A stretch of 64,000 bases of DNA. Origin: Paracoccaceae bacterium (GTDB taxonomy: Bacteria; Pseudomonadota; Alphaproteobacteria; Rhodobacterales; Rhodobacteraceae). Location: assembly GCA_030066905.1 (NCBI GenBank), contig JASJAR010000024.1, forward strand, positions 1-64,000, read 5' to 3'. Both the position numbers and the translations under genes were made by a program. Positions 53,356 to 62,128 of the stretch are shown here, piece after piece. Within the stretch, counting starts at the first letter, position 1. The number at the start of each line of letters is the position of its first letter. Below the pieces are notes generated by a model, which had not been told where the DNA came from, searched no databases, and saw only the letters and a list, made by a program, of their open reading frames with translations.

Positions 53356-55369
53356 GGGCGCCGAAGTCCTGTTCGTCCGGCGTGCCGGAGAGCCGCGCGC
53401 GGTAGACCGGCAGGCTCTCGGCCACCCGCATCACGTAGTTCCGCGTTTCCCGGAACGGGATGTGCTCGATCCAGTCGACCATGGCCTCGACCTCGCCGCC
53501 GAGCGTCGGGTCGCCGTTCTCGCGCACCCAGCGCCGGATCCGGCCCGGTCCGGCATTGTAGGCCCCGGCGACGAAGATCGGGTTGCCGCGGAACTCGTCC
53601 ATCAGCCAGGAGAGATAGGTGGTGCCGAGGGTGGCGTTGTAGACCGGGTCCTCGGTGAGCCGGGCGGTGGAATAGCTGAGGCCGAGGGAGCGGGACACTT
53701 CCCGGGCAGTCGCCGGCATGAGTTGCATCAGCCCACGCGCGCCGACGCCCGATTGCACCACCGGGTCGAACTCGCTTTCGCGCCGGGCGATGGCGAGGGC
53801 GAGTGCGGGCTCGACATTCTCCGCCGATGCGCCGAGGTCGACGACCGGATAATAGGGTTCGGGCACCACGAGCCCGCGCCCGGCCACGCGCTTGCCGATC
53901 ATCACCGCGATATGGGGCTCGCCGAGATCGAGCACGAGCCGCCCCAGCGCGCCCGCCTCGTCCTCGTCGAGGCTCTCGGCGAGATGGGTGAAGAACCGCT
54001 CGGCGAGGCTGCGCTCGCCGGCCCGGTGGAGAAGGCGGGCCGCGTCGAGGACGCTGCTGTCGGCAAAGGAGGTCTCGCGCCAGTCGGGCCGCGCGGTGCG
54101 CCCCGTCAGCGCGAGGTCGGCGGGCAACCCGGCTTCGGCGGCGGCGAGAAGGCCGTAGAACGACGTCTGCCATTCGGCGCCGAACGCGTAGGACGTCTGC
54201 GCCGCCTCGGCATTGCCCATCGCCGCCCAGGCGCGGCCTTCCCAATAGCCCGCGCGCCCGAGGCTGATCGGTGTGGCCACGGCGGCCCGGAACCGCTGGA
54301 AATGGCGCAGGGCCGCACCCGGGTCGTCGAGATAGGTGAGTGCGAGATAGCCCGAGAGCCACTCGAGATCGGCGTAGCTCGACCCCTCCGTCAGCCCATG
54401 CGCGGCGGCGAGGCGATAGGCGATGTCGGCCCGCCCGGCGCGCATCTCGGCGCGCGCCAGCCCGCGCCGCCAGCCGGCCCACATGCCCGGACGCCCGAGC
54501 GCGGCCTCGGTGCCCTCCCGCGCCAGCGCGATCTCGATCGCCGCATCGTTCCGCCCCTTCCGCGCCCGCCACTGGAAGCGTTCGAAGAGAAGGCCCGGAT
54601 TGTCCTGAAGCGCCGCCGGCACCGCCTCGACAAGAGCGTCGACGCCGTTCTTGTCGGCCCGGAGCGTCAGCCGCGCCTCGGCGAGCGCCTTCCAGCCTTT
54701 CGAGACCAGAGGGTACATCCGCTCGGCAGCGCGGCGCTGGTTGGCCCATAGCAGCATGTCGAGCCGGGCCTCGTGGTGCGGTTCCAGCAGGTCGCCGTAG
54801 CTTTCCAGAAGCACCCGTTCGCCGCCCGGCCCGATGGTCTGAGTCGTCCAGGCCCGGACGACCGCCGCTTCGGCTGCCGCCCGGTCGTCGAGCCGGGCAA
54901 GTGCGGAGATCAGCGCGACCGAGCCCTGACCGGTCTGGGGCGGGGTGTCGCGGAAGAACGCCACCACGTCCCATTCGCGGGCGCCGAAGGGCACCGAGCC
55001 TTCGCTCCGGCGCCTGAGATAGTCGAGCCCCGGCCAGTCCGGCCGCCGCTCGAGAAACGCCGTGACCTCGTCGAACCGTCCGCCCCCTGCCCGGAGGCGG
55101 TGCCATTCGACGATGTCGCGGGCGACGGGGCCGGCCTTCTCGGCGGCGGCCAGCGCGGTGTTGAAATCACCCTCCCGCATCGAAAAGAGCGCGCGGGAGA
55201 GATGGCCGGCGGGCACGTCCACCGCCGGCCGGGGCCGGGGCCTGATCCCCGCGAGAAGGTTCGGTGCAGCGACCGGCGCCGCTCCGGTGGCGGCGTCCTC
55301 CGCCACGCGTGCAGGCGCGGGCAGGGCGGCAAGGCTTATGAGGACGGCGAGAGCGGCGGCGCGGATCAT
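53321..55369 (-). CDS. Soluble lytic murein transglycosylase (Slt-type)
   Basis: Periplasmic enzyme of 682 aa. The signal peptide is IRAAALAVLISLAALPAPARV. A long alpha-helical superhelix (about 60-470) precedes the SLT domain, where ARRESEFDPVVQSGVGARGLMQLMPATAREV holds the catalytic Glu. NATLGTTYLSWLMDEF and FVAGAYNAGPGRIRRW follow. It cleaves glycan strands with 1,6-anhydro ends. ATG 55369 is chosen because it starts the signal peptide. It is divergent from dapA. Confidence 0.95.
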   Translation of the reverse strand: MIRAAALAVLISLAALPAPARVAEDAATGAAPVAAPNLLAGIRPRPRPAVDVPAGHLSRALFSMREGDFNTALAAAEKAGPVARDIVEWHRLRAGGGRFDEVTAFLERRPDWPGLDYLRRRSEGSVPFGAREWDVVAFFRDTPPQTGQGSVALISALARLDDRAAAEAAVVRAWTTQTIGPGGERVLLESYGDLLEPHHEARLDMLLWANQRRAAERMYPLVSKGWKALAEARLTLRADKNGVDALVEAVPAALQDNPGLLFERFQWRARKGRNDAAIEIALAREGTEAALGRPGMWAGWRRGLARAEMRAGRADIAYRLAAAHGLTEGSSYADLEWLSGYLALTYLDDPGAALRHFQRFRAAVATPISLGRAGYWEGRAWAAMGNAEAAQTSYAFGAEWQTSFYGLLAAAEAGLPADLALTGRTARPDWRETSFADSSVLDAARLLHRAGERSLAERFFTHLAESLDEDEAGALGRLVLDLGEPHIAVMIGKRVAGRGLVVPEPYYPVVDLGASAENVEPALALAIARRESEFDPVVQSGVGARGLMQLMPATAREVSRSLGLSYSTARLTEDPVYNATLGTTYLSWLMDEFRGNPIFVAGAYNAGPGRIRRWVRENGDPTLGGEVEAMVDWIEHIPFRETRNYVMRVAESLPVYRARLSGTPDEQDFGALILQTVPGPGN

Positions 55370-55485
55370 CGACGTCACCCTAGCGCCTGAGTGTAAACGC
55401 TCAATAGAGGCGCTTGGCATTTTCCGGCCTTGGAGCTAGGGAAGACAACGCCCTTCTGTGGGGCGGACGACAGAGGGTTCGGCAC

Positions 55486-56361
55486 ATGTTCCAAGGGTCC
55501 ATCCCCGCGCTGATCACACCGTTCAATGGCGGGGCGGTCGATATCGAGACCCTGGGCGCGCTCGTCGAATGGCACATCGGGGAGGGCTCGTCGGGGATCG
55601 TGCCCGTCGGCACCACCGGCGAGAGCCCGACGCTCAGCCATGCCGAGCACGAAACCGTCGTCGAAGAGGTGGTGAAGGCGGCTGCCGGCCGGGTTCCGGT
55701 GATCGCAGGGGCGGGGTCGAACAACACCGAGGAAGCCATCGGGCTGATCCGCCATGCCGCAAAGGTCGGCGCCACGGCCGCGCTCGTCGTCACGCCGTAT
55801 TACAACAAGCCCACCCAGGCGGGGCTCATCGCCCATTACCGCGCGCTGCATGATGCCGCAGACCTGCCGATCATCATCTACAACATCCCCGGCCGGTCGG
55901 TGATCGACATGTCGGTGGCGACCATGGCCGAGCTTGCCAAGCTGCCGCGAATCATCGGCGTGAAGGACGCCACGGGCGATATCACCCGCGTGAGCCAGAC
56001 CCGCGCGGCCTGCGGTGCCGACTTCCTCCAGCTTTCCGGCGAGGACGCCTCGGCGCTGGGGTTTAACGCCCATGGCGGGCGCGGCTGCATCAGCGTGACG
56101 GCGAATGTCGCACCGCGCCTCTGCGCGGCGTTCCAGGCCGCGACCCTTGAGGGGGACTACGCTGCTGCGCTCGACCACCAGGACCGGCTGATGCCGCTCC
56201 ACGAGGCGATCTTCCGCGAGCCGGGGCTTGCCGGGGCGAAGTTCGCCCTGTCGCTTCTGGGGCGCTGCCGCAACGAAGTGCGTTTGCCGCTCACGCCGGT
56301 CAGCGCGCCGGTCGAGGCCGAAATCCGGGAAGCGATGGTGCACGCCGGTCTCCTGAACTAG
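55486..56361 (+). CDS. dapA: 4-hydroxy-tetrahydrodipicolinate synthase
   Basis: First committed enzyme of lysine and diaminopimelate synthesis (291 aa), condensing pyruvate with aspartate semialdehyde. [14 protein letters not shown] holds the substrate-binding Thr pair, [13 protein letters not shown] the catalytic Tyr, and [10 protein letters not shown] the Schiff-base lysine (about 162). Length is normal. AGAGGG lies 9 nt before the ATG. Confidence 0.97.
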   Translation: MFQGSIPALITPFNGGAVDIETLGALVEWHIGEGSSGIVPVGTTGESPTLSHAEHETVVEEVVKAAAGRVPVIAGAGSNNTEEAIGLIRHAAKVGATAALVVTPYYNKPTQAGLIAHYRALHDAADLPIIIYNIPGRSVIDMSVATMAELAKLPRIIGVKDATGDITRVSQTRAACGADFLQLSGEDASALGFNAHGGRGCISVTANVAPRLCAAFQAATLEGDYAAALDHQDRLMPLHEAIFREPGLAGAKFALSLLGRCRNEVRLPLTPVSAPVEAEIREAMVHAGLLN

Positions 56362-56533
56362 CGCCCCCACCGCCCGGGGAGCTTGCCGCAAGCGGGGTGA
56401 TTGCGCAAGCGTCGCGAAAACCTGGAGCTTCGGAGGGGTGAGGTCGACGGGCAGCTCGCCGCTTGGCGCGGGTCTTGCTTGAAAGGCAAGGAGAGCGGCG
56501 GCCGGGTGGCGCAGGTCCAGCCCGTCCCGCCGC

Positions 56534-56968
56534 CTAGCTCATCCAGTCCCGCTGACCGATCCGGACGTTGCGCAGGGTCTCGACGAGGAGCGCGGTCACC
56601 AGCCCGAAGCTCAAAAACCCGTTGGCCGCGGTCATCCCCCCCAGCAGACGCCATTCCAGAGGCAGAAGCACGTCGCCAAAGCCGAGCGTGGTGAAGGCGA
56701 CGAGCGAGAAATAGAGCGCGGCTTCGAGATCGGCGAAGATGCCGAGGCCGTAGAACGCCAGCGCCCAGAGCCAGACCGACACGGTAATCATCGCCAGCGT
56801 CCCCAGAAGCGCCACCACCAGTGCGGCCACGAGTTTCGGCCGGTGCGGCGGGCGCATCAGCCAGCCGTGAAGCCTGAGGAACGCCAGTTCGAGCCCCAGC
56901 CAGACGCCGGCGCCGATGAGGATGGTGGCGAGGATAAGTGCCGCGCCGAGGCCGAGTTGCGAGACCAT
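56534..56968 (-). CDS. Ion channel (Ion_trans_2, potassium-channel-like) membrane protein
   Basis: Protein of 144 aa. Two or three membrane helices surround a pore loop, [13 protein letters not shown], which is close to the potassium selectivity signature TxGYGD with Phe for Tyr. No regulatory domain is present, so it is a minimal channel of unknown gating. A second Ion_trans_2-type repeat is absent. The gap to dapA (172 nt) shows no recognisable feature. Confidence 0.88.
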   Translation of the reverse strand: MVSQLGLGAALILATILIGAGVWLGLELAFLRLHGWLMRPPHRPKLVAALVVALLGTLAMITVSVWLWALAFYGLGIFADLEAALYFSLVAFTTLGFGDVLLPLEWRLLGGMTAANGFLSFGLVTALLVETLRNVRIGQRDWMS

Positions 56969-57044
56969 GGCGGGATCATCGCCCGGCGGCCCGCGCCGTC
57001 AAGCGCTGGACAGGAGGCGGAAGGGCCCATATCTCGGCCCGATC

Positions 57045-57521
57045 ATGGCCAAGAGCAACGACACCCCGAATTACAAGGTCATCGCCGAGAACCGGCGGGC
57101 GCGGTTCGACTATGCCATCGAAAGCGATATCGAGGCGGGCATCCAGCTCGAAGGCTCGGAGGTGAAGTCGCTCAGGGTGAACACCGCCAACATCGCCGAG
57201 AGCTATGCGGAGGTCGATGGCGGGGAGCTCTGGCTCGTCAACAGCTACATCGCCCCCTATGACGCGGGGCGCACCTTCGGCCACGAGGAGCGGCGGCGGC
57301 GGAAACTGCTGGTCTCGAAGAAGGAGCTTTCGGACCTCTGGAACGCCACCCAGCGGAAGGGGATGACGATCGTGCCCCTGGTGCTCTACTTCAATCACCG
57401 GGGCATCGCGAAACTGAAGATCGGGCTGGCAAAGGGCAAAAAGCTTGCCGACAAGCGCGAGACGTCCGCCAGGCGCGACTGGAACCGGCAAAAGGCGCGG
57501 CTTCTGAAAGATCACAGCTAA
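57045..57521 (+). CDS. smpB: SsrA-binding protein SmpB
   Basis: tmRNA partner (158 aa) for rescue of stalled ribosomes. [32 protein letters not shown] is the conserved first block (read in pieces), SYIAPYDAG and [16 protein letters not shown] the next, and the basic C-terminal tail is [24 protein letters not shown] 57045 is the family start. tmRNA itself is not seen in this window. Confidence 0.97.
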   Translation: MAKSNDTPNYKVIAENRRARFDYAIESDIEAGIQLEGSEVKSLRVNTANIAESYAEVDGGELWLVNSYIAPYDAGRTFGHEERRRRKLLVSKKELSDLWNATQRKGMTIVPLVLYFNHRGIAKLKIGLAKGKKLADKRETSARRDWNRQKARLLKDHS

Positions 57522-57693
57522 GTGATTGGCGGTCTTTTTCGGCGCACGGCGCATGTTTTCCCGGCGCGAAATCCTCGTAACACGCTGAAAATAAATAAGT
57601 CTGCGCGCTTTCGGATATAGCTCGAATTCTTCGGAACCGAATTGGAATTGGGCCGTTCATTTGCTGTCACTAACGAGGACAAAGGAATGAACC

Positions 57694-58305
57694 ATGCACT
57701 CGCATCTGTTGAAAACCGCTGCTGTCGCCATTGCTCTGTCCGCCGCTTCCGGCGCGGCACTTGCCGAAACCCAGCTTGACCGCGACGCCCAGGCCATCCT
57801 CGACGAATACGGCTATGAGATCGACGCAACGACCCTCTCGACCAGCCAGACGACCGCGCTGACGGCCATCGACCCCAACGACTCGCCGACCCAGATTCGC
57901 GCCGCGATCGACGGTGTGATCGGGACCGGCGCGCCGGACGGCGATGCAGTGCAGCTGCGCGCCATGGCAGCCGCGATGTTCGAGGACTACGACATCGAAG
58001 GCAACGTGGACGATCTCGACGTGTCGCAACTCGCAGCACTTCGGTCGGTCGACACCGATGAGCTGACCGATGTTCAGGCGAAGGCCCAGATCTACGCGAT
58101 CACCGGCGGCAGCGATGCGGCCGTCGACATCGGAACCGAGCGGCAGCTCCATGCGCTGGCCCAGTCCATTCTCGACGACAATGGCGTCGATGCCGACGCT
58201 GGCACGCTGAGCCGGACACAGCTCGTCGCGGTGCTGGCCGCGAACTCGATGGAAGAGGATTCTCCGCAAATCCGCGCGGAACTGAATTCGGCCGTCGGCA
58301 ACTAA
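57694..58305 (+). CDS. Secreted acidic protein of three tandem ~52-residue repeats
   Basis: Protein of 203 aa with a clear signal peptide (cleavage ALA|E at 24/25). The mature part consists of three repeats, starting at about residues 27 (QLDRDAQAILDEYG), 87 (QLRAMAAAMFEDYD) and 150 (QLHALAQSILDDNG). Each continues with a pattern close to D..TLS..QL.AL.A.D...SP.QIRA.I....G. The protein is strongly acidic and has no cysteine in the mature part. Function unknown; metal or calcium binding is possible but not shown. It has AAAGGAA upstream and a terminator downstream, so it is a single-gene transcript. Confidence 0.85.
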   Translation: MHSHLLKTAAVAIALSAASGAALAETQLDRDAQAILDEYGYEIDATTLSTSQTTALTAIDPNDSPTQIRAAIDGVIGTGAPDGDAVQLRAMAAAMFEDYDIEGNVDDLDVSQLAALRSVDTDELTDVQAKAQIYAITGGSDAAVDIGTERQLHALAQSILDDNGVDADAGTLSRTQLVAVLAANSMEEDSPQIRAELNSAVGN

Positions 58306-58326
58306 AAGCCTTGTCGTCAGAGCTGA

Positions 58327-58359
58327 CCGGTCGTCCCCACTCCGGGGGCGGCCGGTTTT
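58327..58359 (+). terminator. Terminator after the three-repeat protein gene
   Basis: Stem CCGGTCGTCCCC (58327-58338) pairs with GGGGGCGGCCGG (two G-T pairs allowed, 58344-58355) and is followed by TTTT. It lies 22 nt after the stop and before tRNA-Trp. Confidence 0.75.
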
Positions 58360-58427
58360 CCGTTCCGGCGCCCCGCACCCTGCGCTTGATTGTCGGCGCA
58401 CATGCCCGTAAACGCTCCCGTGGCCTT

Positions 58428-58503
58428 AGGGGTGTAGCTCAGTTGGTAGAGCATCGGTCTCCAAAACCGAGGGTCGGGGGTTCGAGTCCCTCCGCCCCTG
58501 CCA
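58428..58503 (+). tRNA. tRNA-Trp (CCA)
   Basis: 76-nt cloverleaf. The acceptor stem AGGGGTG pairs with CGCCCCT (one G-T pair), and the 3' CCA is encoded (58501-58503). The anticodon arm is TCGGT-CTCCAAA-ACCGA with anticodon CCA at 58461-58463, and the T loop is GGTTCGAGTCC. A tRNA-Trp just upstream of secE-nusG is a common bacterial arrangement. Confidence 0.97.
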
Positions 58504-58562
58504 GGCCTTGAAACCGGGTGTGCCGCACCCCCATCTCGTCATTGTCCGTCGAAGAGAGACCC

Positions 58563-58754
58563 ATGGCCGTCAACCCGCTTCAGTTCATCCAGCAGGTGCG
58601 CGCGGAAGTCGCGAAGGTCGTCTGGCCGAGCCGGCGCGAGGTGATGGTGACGTCCGCGATGGTCTTCACCATGGCTGTGCTGACGGCGATCTTCTTCTTT
58701 TTCGTCGATTTTCTGATCCGGCAGGGGTTGCAGGGCATCCTCGGGCTGTTCTGA
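58563..58754 (+). CDS. secE: Preprotein translocase subunit SecE
   Basis: Essential small subunit of the SecYEG channel (63 aa). QFIQQVRAEVAKVVWPSRREV is the cytoplasmic amphipathic helix with the conserved VWPSR motif, followed by one membrane helix (SAMVFTMAVLTAIFFFFVDF). The single-helix form is normal outside the gammaproteobacteria. It lies 59 nt after tRNA-Trp and upstream of a membrane protein gene and nusG. Confidence 0.97.
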   Translation: MAVNPLQFIQQVRAEVAKVVWPSRREVMVTSAMVFTMAVLTAIFFFFVDFLIRQGLQGILGLF

Positions 58755-58822
58755 CCGGGGCATAGGGCCGCCCCAACGTTGCCGCAATTCTGGCTTTCGC
58801 TTGCGTCGATGTTTTCGACGGA

Positions 58823-59596
58823 GTGGTTTCATTGGCCTGGATTCTGAGATTTGTCCCGCTTTCGCTGTTGATGGTCCTCGCCGGTCTGGCCTGTTTTGCA
58901 GGGGCCGGGGCCTGGGCGCACTACGAATGGCAGAAATCCCTCGCGCGGGAGGCGGACTTGCCGCCGCCAGTTGCCGCAGGCGCGCTTGGCGAGGTGCGGG
59001 GCTTTCCCTGGTACGAGGAGGTCGCCGTCACCGCCCAGATCGACGAGGACCTCACCTATGTCTACTGGGTCGACTACACCGACGGCACCGTCGAATACCC
59101 GATCCTGTTCTTCTTCGACCCCGCTGAGCAGGGGCCGGTGCGCGAAGTCCTCGGCGCCATCGCCTTCGACAGCTACGACGAAGCCGCGATGATGACCTAT
59201 CTTGAAAGCGCCGTGCAGGGCGAGGGGGCGTTCGGGCCGATCTTCGAACTGGCCGGCGCGCCGCCGATCCTGCCCTCGGTGACCTACGAGGAAATCGTCT
59301 GGGCCGCCGAGGACCTCGGCGTCGCGATGTCGGAGAACTTCCTTTACCTAGACCCCTATTTCGACGGGCGTGAGAACCGCCTCGAAGCACGGCCGGAACT
59401 CACCTACATCGCCGGTCTCGCCGGCATCGCGCTGATGTGGCTCGGCCTGATCGTGCAGATCGTCCGGCGCCGGTTCCGCAATGCGGAGGCCGAGCGAAAG
59501 GCGATGGGGCTGGCCGCCCGCAGAGGCCTTGTCGCCGCGGGCTCGGCCGGTCTCGCAGCGCTGTTGGGCGACGGCGAGGACGACGGCTACATCTGA
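58823..59596 (+). CDS. Membrane protein of unknown function between secE and nusG
   Basis: Protein of up to 257 aa. One membrane helix at each end (LSLLMVLAGLACFAGAGAWAH near the start, LTYIAGLAGIALMWLGLIVQIV at about 194-215) encloses an acidic, Tyr-rich periplasmic domain of about 150 residues; the C-terminal ~35 residues are cytoplasmic and basic, then acidic. No family is recognised. The start is uncertain: GTG 58823 gives the longest form, but TTG 58832 has GGAG 8 nt upstream and may be correct. It sits inside the secE-nusG pair, where a gene is unusual. Confidence 0.8.
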   Translation: MVSLAWILRFVPLSLLMVLAGLACFAGAGAWAHYEWQKSLAREADLPPPVAAGALGEVRGFPWYEEVAVTAQIDEDLTYVYWVDYTDGTVEYPILFFFDPAEQGPVREVLGAIAFDSYDEAAMMTYLESAVQGEGAFGPIFELAGAPPILPSVTYEEIVWAAEDLGVAMSENFLYLDPYFDGRENRLEARPELTYIAGLAGIALMWLGLIVQIVRRRFRNAEAERKAMGLAARRGLVAAGSAGLAALLGDGEDDGYI

Positions 59597-59774
59597 GGCG
59601 GCCGCGCCCCCGGGCCGGGAGACATCCTGGCCCTTGCATCCCGCGCGGGCTGGGCGTATGCCGTCCGGCGATCCCCGACATGATGCGACGAGAGGCCCAG
59701 AGTGGCCAGCGCCCCTTGTCCCGGGACGGCGAGACATTTCCGGGCCCGCCCCGGGCAGAAAGAGGACATGACCC

Positions 59775-60308
59775 ATGGCCAAGCGCTGGTATTCGGTGAG
59801 CGTGCTGTCGAACTTCGAAAAGAAGATCGCCGAGCAGATCCGCCAGGCGGTGACGGATGCGGGCCTCGAAGACGAGATCGAGGAGGTTCTGGTCCCCACC
59901 GAGGAGGTCATCGAGATCCGCCGGGGCAAGAAGGTCCCCACCGAGCGGCGCTTCATGCCCGGTTACGTTCTGGTACGCATGGAGATGTCCGACCAGGGCT
60001 ATCATCTGATCAACTCGATCAACCGCGTGACCGGGTTTCTGGGGCCGCAAGGGCGTCCGATGCCGATGAAGGACGCCGAGGTCGAGGCGATCCTCGGCCG
60101 GGTCGCCGAGGGCGAGGAAGCCCCACGCACGCTCATCTCCTTCGAGATCGGCGAGAAGGTGAAGGTCAACGACGGCCCGTTCGAGGATTTCGACGGGATG
60201 GTCGAAGAGGTCGACGAGGACAATCAGCGCCTTAAGGTGACGGTGTCGATCTTCGGGCGTGCCACGCCGGTGGAGCTGGAGTTTACGCAGGTGTCTAAGC
60301 AGGGGTGA
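59775..60308 (+). CDS. nusG: Transcription termination/antitermination factor NusG
   Basis: RNA polymerase and Rho partner (177 aa). MAKRWYSVSVLSNFEKKIAEQI is the NGN domain start, GYVLVRMEMSDQGYHLI and TRVTGFL-type segments follow, and the C-terminal KOW domain has IGEKVKVNDGPFEDFDGMVEEVD. Length is normal. Two short hairpins lie 9-40 nt past the stop. The usual next gene, rplK, is 1.8 kb away behind an opposing gene. Confidence 0.97.
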   Translation: MAKRWYSVSVLSNFEKKIAEQIRQAVTDAGLEDEIEEVLVPTEEVIEIRRGKKVPTERRFMPGYVLVRMEMSDQGYHLINSINRVTGFLGPQGRPMPMKDAEVEAILGRVAEGEEAPRTLISFEIGEKVKVNDGPFEDFDGMVEEVDEDNQRLKVTVSIFGRATPVELEFTQVSKQG

Positions 60309-60316
60309 GCGCCGGT

Positions 60317-60347
60317 CCGGCGAAGCCGGCGAAAGGTCCAGTGGACC
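60317..60347 (+). other. Tandem hairpins just after nusG
   Basis: CCGGC-GAA-GCCGG (60317-60329) followed by the palindrome GGTCCA-G-TGGACC (60335-60347). No T-run follows, so intrinsic termination is not clear; they could be processing sites, protect the 3' end, or be part of a repeat. The remaining gap to 60474 is GC-rich and shows no other feature. Confidence 0.4.
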
Positions 60348-60474
60348 GTCCGAGGCGCGAACGGGCGGAGCCCAGGGCGATGGCGAACGGCGGGTCGGGC
60401 GACCTTTTATGACGACCCAGAACACCACTCGCCGCAGCTCTGAACTGATGTTCGTGAAACAGAGGCGTCGCTGA

Positions 60475-61584
60475 CTATTCGAAGCCAAAGGCCCCGTAGT
60501 CGTATTTGAGGATTTCGGCAAACGCCTCTTGGACGATGTCCGGTCTGCTTTCGCAATGCTTCCTGCCCTCAAGGAAGACCCGAACAATCACCTGACCATC
60601 GACGAATGCTTGGATTGAAGTTCCGTCGACGCTTTCCCGCCCGACAAATCGTTCGGTGTTTCTTCGTCGAAAGGCGTAGAAGATTTCTCCATCTTCGCCA
60701 CCGGGACGAGCCCACCTGCCGCTGGTGTTCGTCGCTTCTCGAACGCTGTTTTCCGACGCAGACAAATGGACCTGAACTCTGCACTCGCCGAGGATCATTG
60801 TGCTATTCACAGCCGGCCCGAACCTCAATTGGGATAATCGAGGGGGTCGTTGCAATCGGAATCTAGCTGGTATGTCGCTTTCCGAGGGGTGCTCATACCG
60901 AGCTGACGGCAGGTTTGGCAGCCTTTCTTCCAGGGCTTTGGATTGCGTTTCGAGCAGGTCGACGACAGTCTGAATTGCTGTTTCAGATTCGGAGAAAGTT
61001 TCAGACGCGACCAATTCGCTGATATTGAAATCTAGAATGCTCTCGGCGAACTCATCAATCATCGCGGGGCCGGCATCTATGGCCTGCCGGCTTGGCGACC
61101 CCTCAGCGATGAGCGCCAACATTCCGCGCGTGCAGCCCCTTACTAGGACGGATGCACGCTCGAGTTTCCAAGTGTCCGACTCGAAGAAGCGAAACAAATC
61201 TGGCTTTGCGCGCCCCTCCGCGATCCTTCTTTGCCTCCCATCGACTGCTCTGCATAGGATTTCGGCCCCACCCGCGTCAAAGATCAATGAGATGGTTAGG
61301 CTTTGAACTCCTTGACGACATAATAAGACAGCCGTTGGCAGTGCGCGAGCTGGCCCATGTCTCTCGGAAACCGGTGGTTCAGCCGCCTCACAAACCCATC
61401 CTTCTGGGACCGGAAACCCGGCGATCAGCTCGTTTTCAAGTTGTGAGGCCAACTCGGCGGCACGGCTCACGGCCACGCCAATTTCGGTTCTCGAGGCAAA
61501 TTCCGTAGAACTGGTTTGCGCATGTGACGCGACTGCGAAGCCCGCTGCGATACCCAATGTAACGAACTGAATTGCTTTTCTCAT
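60475..61584 (-). CDS. Hypothetical exported protein inserted between nusG and rplK
   Basis: Protein of 369 aa with a signal peptide (FVTLGIAAGFAVASHA|Q). The mature part is of unknown family: a Cys-containing N-terminal half (EGWVCEAAEPP, LPTAVLLCRQGVQ, AEILCRAVDG), a helical middle with EFAESILDFNISELVASETF, and a C-terminal half with ILGECRVQVHL and EIFYAFRRRNTERFVG. Cysteine spacing hints at disulfides. The DNA is visibly richer in A/T than its neighbours, suggesting transfer. It runs against nusG and rplK. The ATG at 61584 begins the signal peptide; the Shine-Dalgarno is weak. Confidence 0.8.
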   Translation of the reverse strand: MRKAIQFVTLGIAAGFAVASHAQTSSTEFASRTEIGVAVSRAAELASQLENELIAGFPVPEGWVCEAAEPPVSERHGPARALPTAVLLCRQGVQSLTISLIFDAGGAEILCRAVDGRQRRIAEGRAKPDLFRFFESDTWKLERASVLVRGCTRGMLALIAEGSPSRQAIDAGPAMIDEFAESILDFNISELVASETFSESETAIQTVVDLLETQSKALEERLPNLPSARYEHPSESDIPARFRLQRPPRLSQLRFGPAVNSTMILGECRVQVHLSASENSVREATNTSGRWARPGGEDGEIFYAFRRRNTERFVGRESVDGTSIQAFVDGQVIVRVFLEGRKHCESRPDIVQEAFAEILKYDYGAFGFE

Positions 61585-62128
61585 ACGTTCCCCGGCCGTC
61601 CTATCGACGTTCTGAAATGCAGTGAGCGCCGCACGTTGAGTGGACAACACAATTCTGGGGCGAAAGTTTGTCGGGTTCTTTTGCCTTTGGGACTTAGCTG
61701 GCCGCCAATCCGCTGACTATGGATTGAGGTGCTGGTTCATTCTTCCAACGCCCATCGCCGCCAACCCGGACTCTCCGGGGGCGGTGCTGGCTGCCATTCC
61801 GAGGCGTCTAAGAAACATCAAAGCGGGAGAAACAGTGGCGCCACTGTCGTCGGGGCCCGCTTCCCCGGTTTTTTGCCCGGAAAAGCGTCCCCCTTTGGAC
61901 CTTCTGGCGATGCGCATCGCGGGGAGGAGCTTCGCCGCTCCGGGTTAGAAAGATGTGATCCCACCGTTCGCTGCCCTTGCAACGCCCTGGTCATCTGGTG
62001 TATCGCCCGCCGGTCTCTCTAAGAGACACCCCAACCGTGGGAGGCGAGGGCGCACGCGTGCGCCGGACCGGACCACGCCACATCAAACCCGAAGGGCGCG
62101 CCCTGACGGTGTCGGAAAGGAGGCCAAG
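61585..62128. promoter_or_regulatory. Region upstream of rplK (544 nt): palindromes, candidate promoter and leader
   Basis: No convincing gene; a 102-residue frame at 61640-61948 lacks any recognisable content. It contains a 16-nt perfect palindrome ACAGTGGCGCCACTGT (61832-61847), a terminator-like hairpin (61851-61874), a candidate promoter TTGCAA-N18-TATCGC (61977-62006), the inverted repeat GTCTCT-CTA-AGAGAC (62013-62027), and a 14-nt palindrome GCGCACGCGTGCGC (62050-62063) in the rplK leader. GGAAAGGAGG precedes the rplK ATG. Confidence 0.5.
61851..61874 (+). terminator. Weak terminator-like hairpin upstream of rplK
   Basis: CGGGG-CCCGCTT-CCCCG (61851-61867) followed by G and six T. The stem is only 5 bp. 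It lies 4 nt after the 16-nt palindrome, so it could stop transcripts coming from nusG before the rplK promoter. Confidence 0.4.

Noticed and set aside
61640-61948. A 102-codon open frame upstream of rplK
   Set aside because: Composition looks non-coding, it covers the palindrome and terminator-like hairpin, and no ribosome-binding site precedes it.
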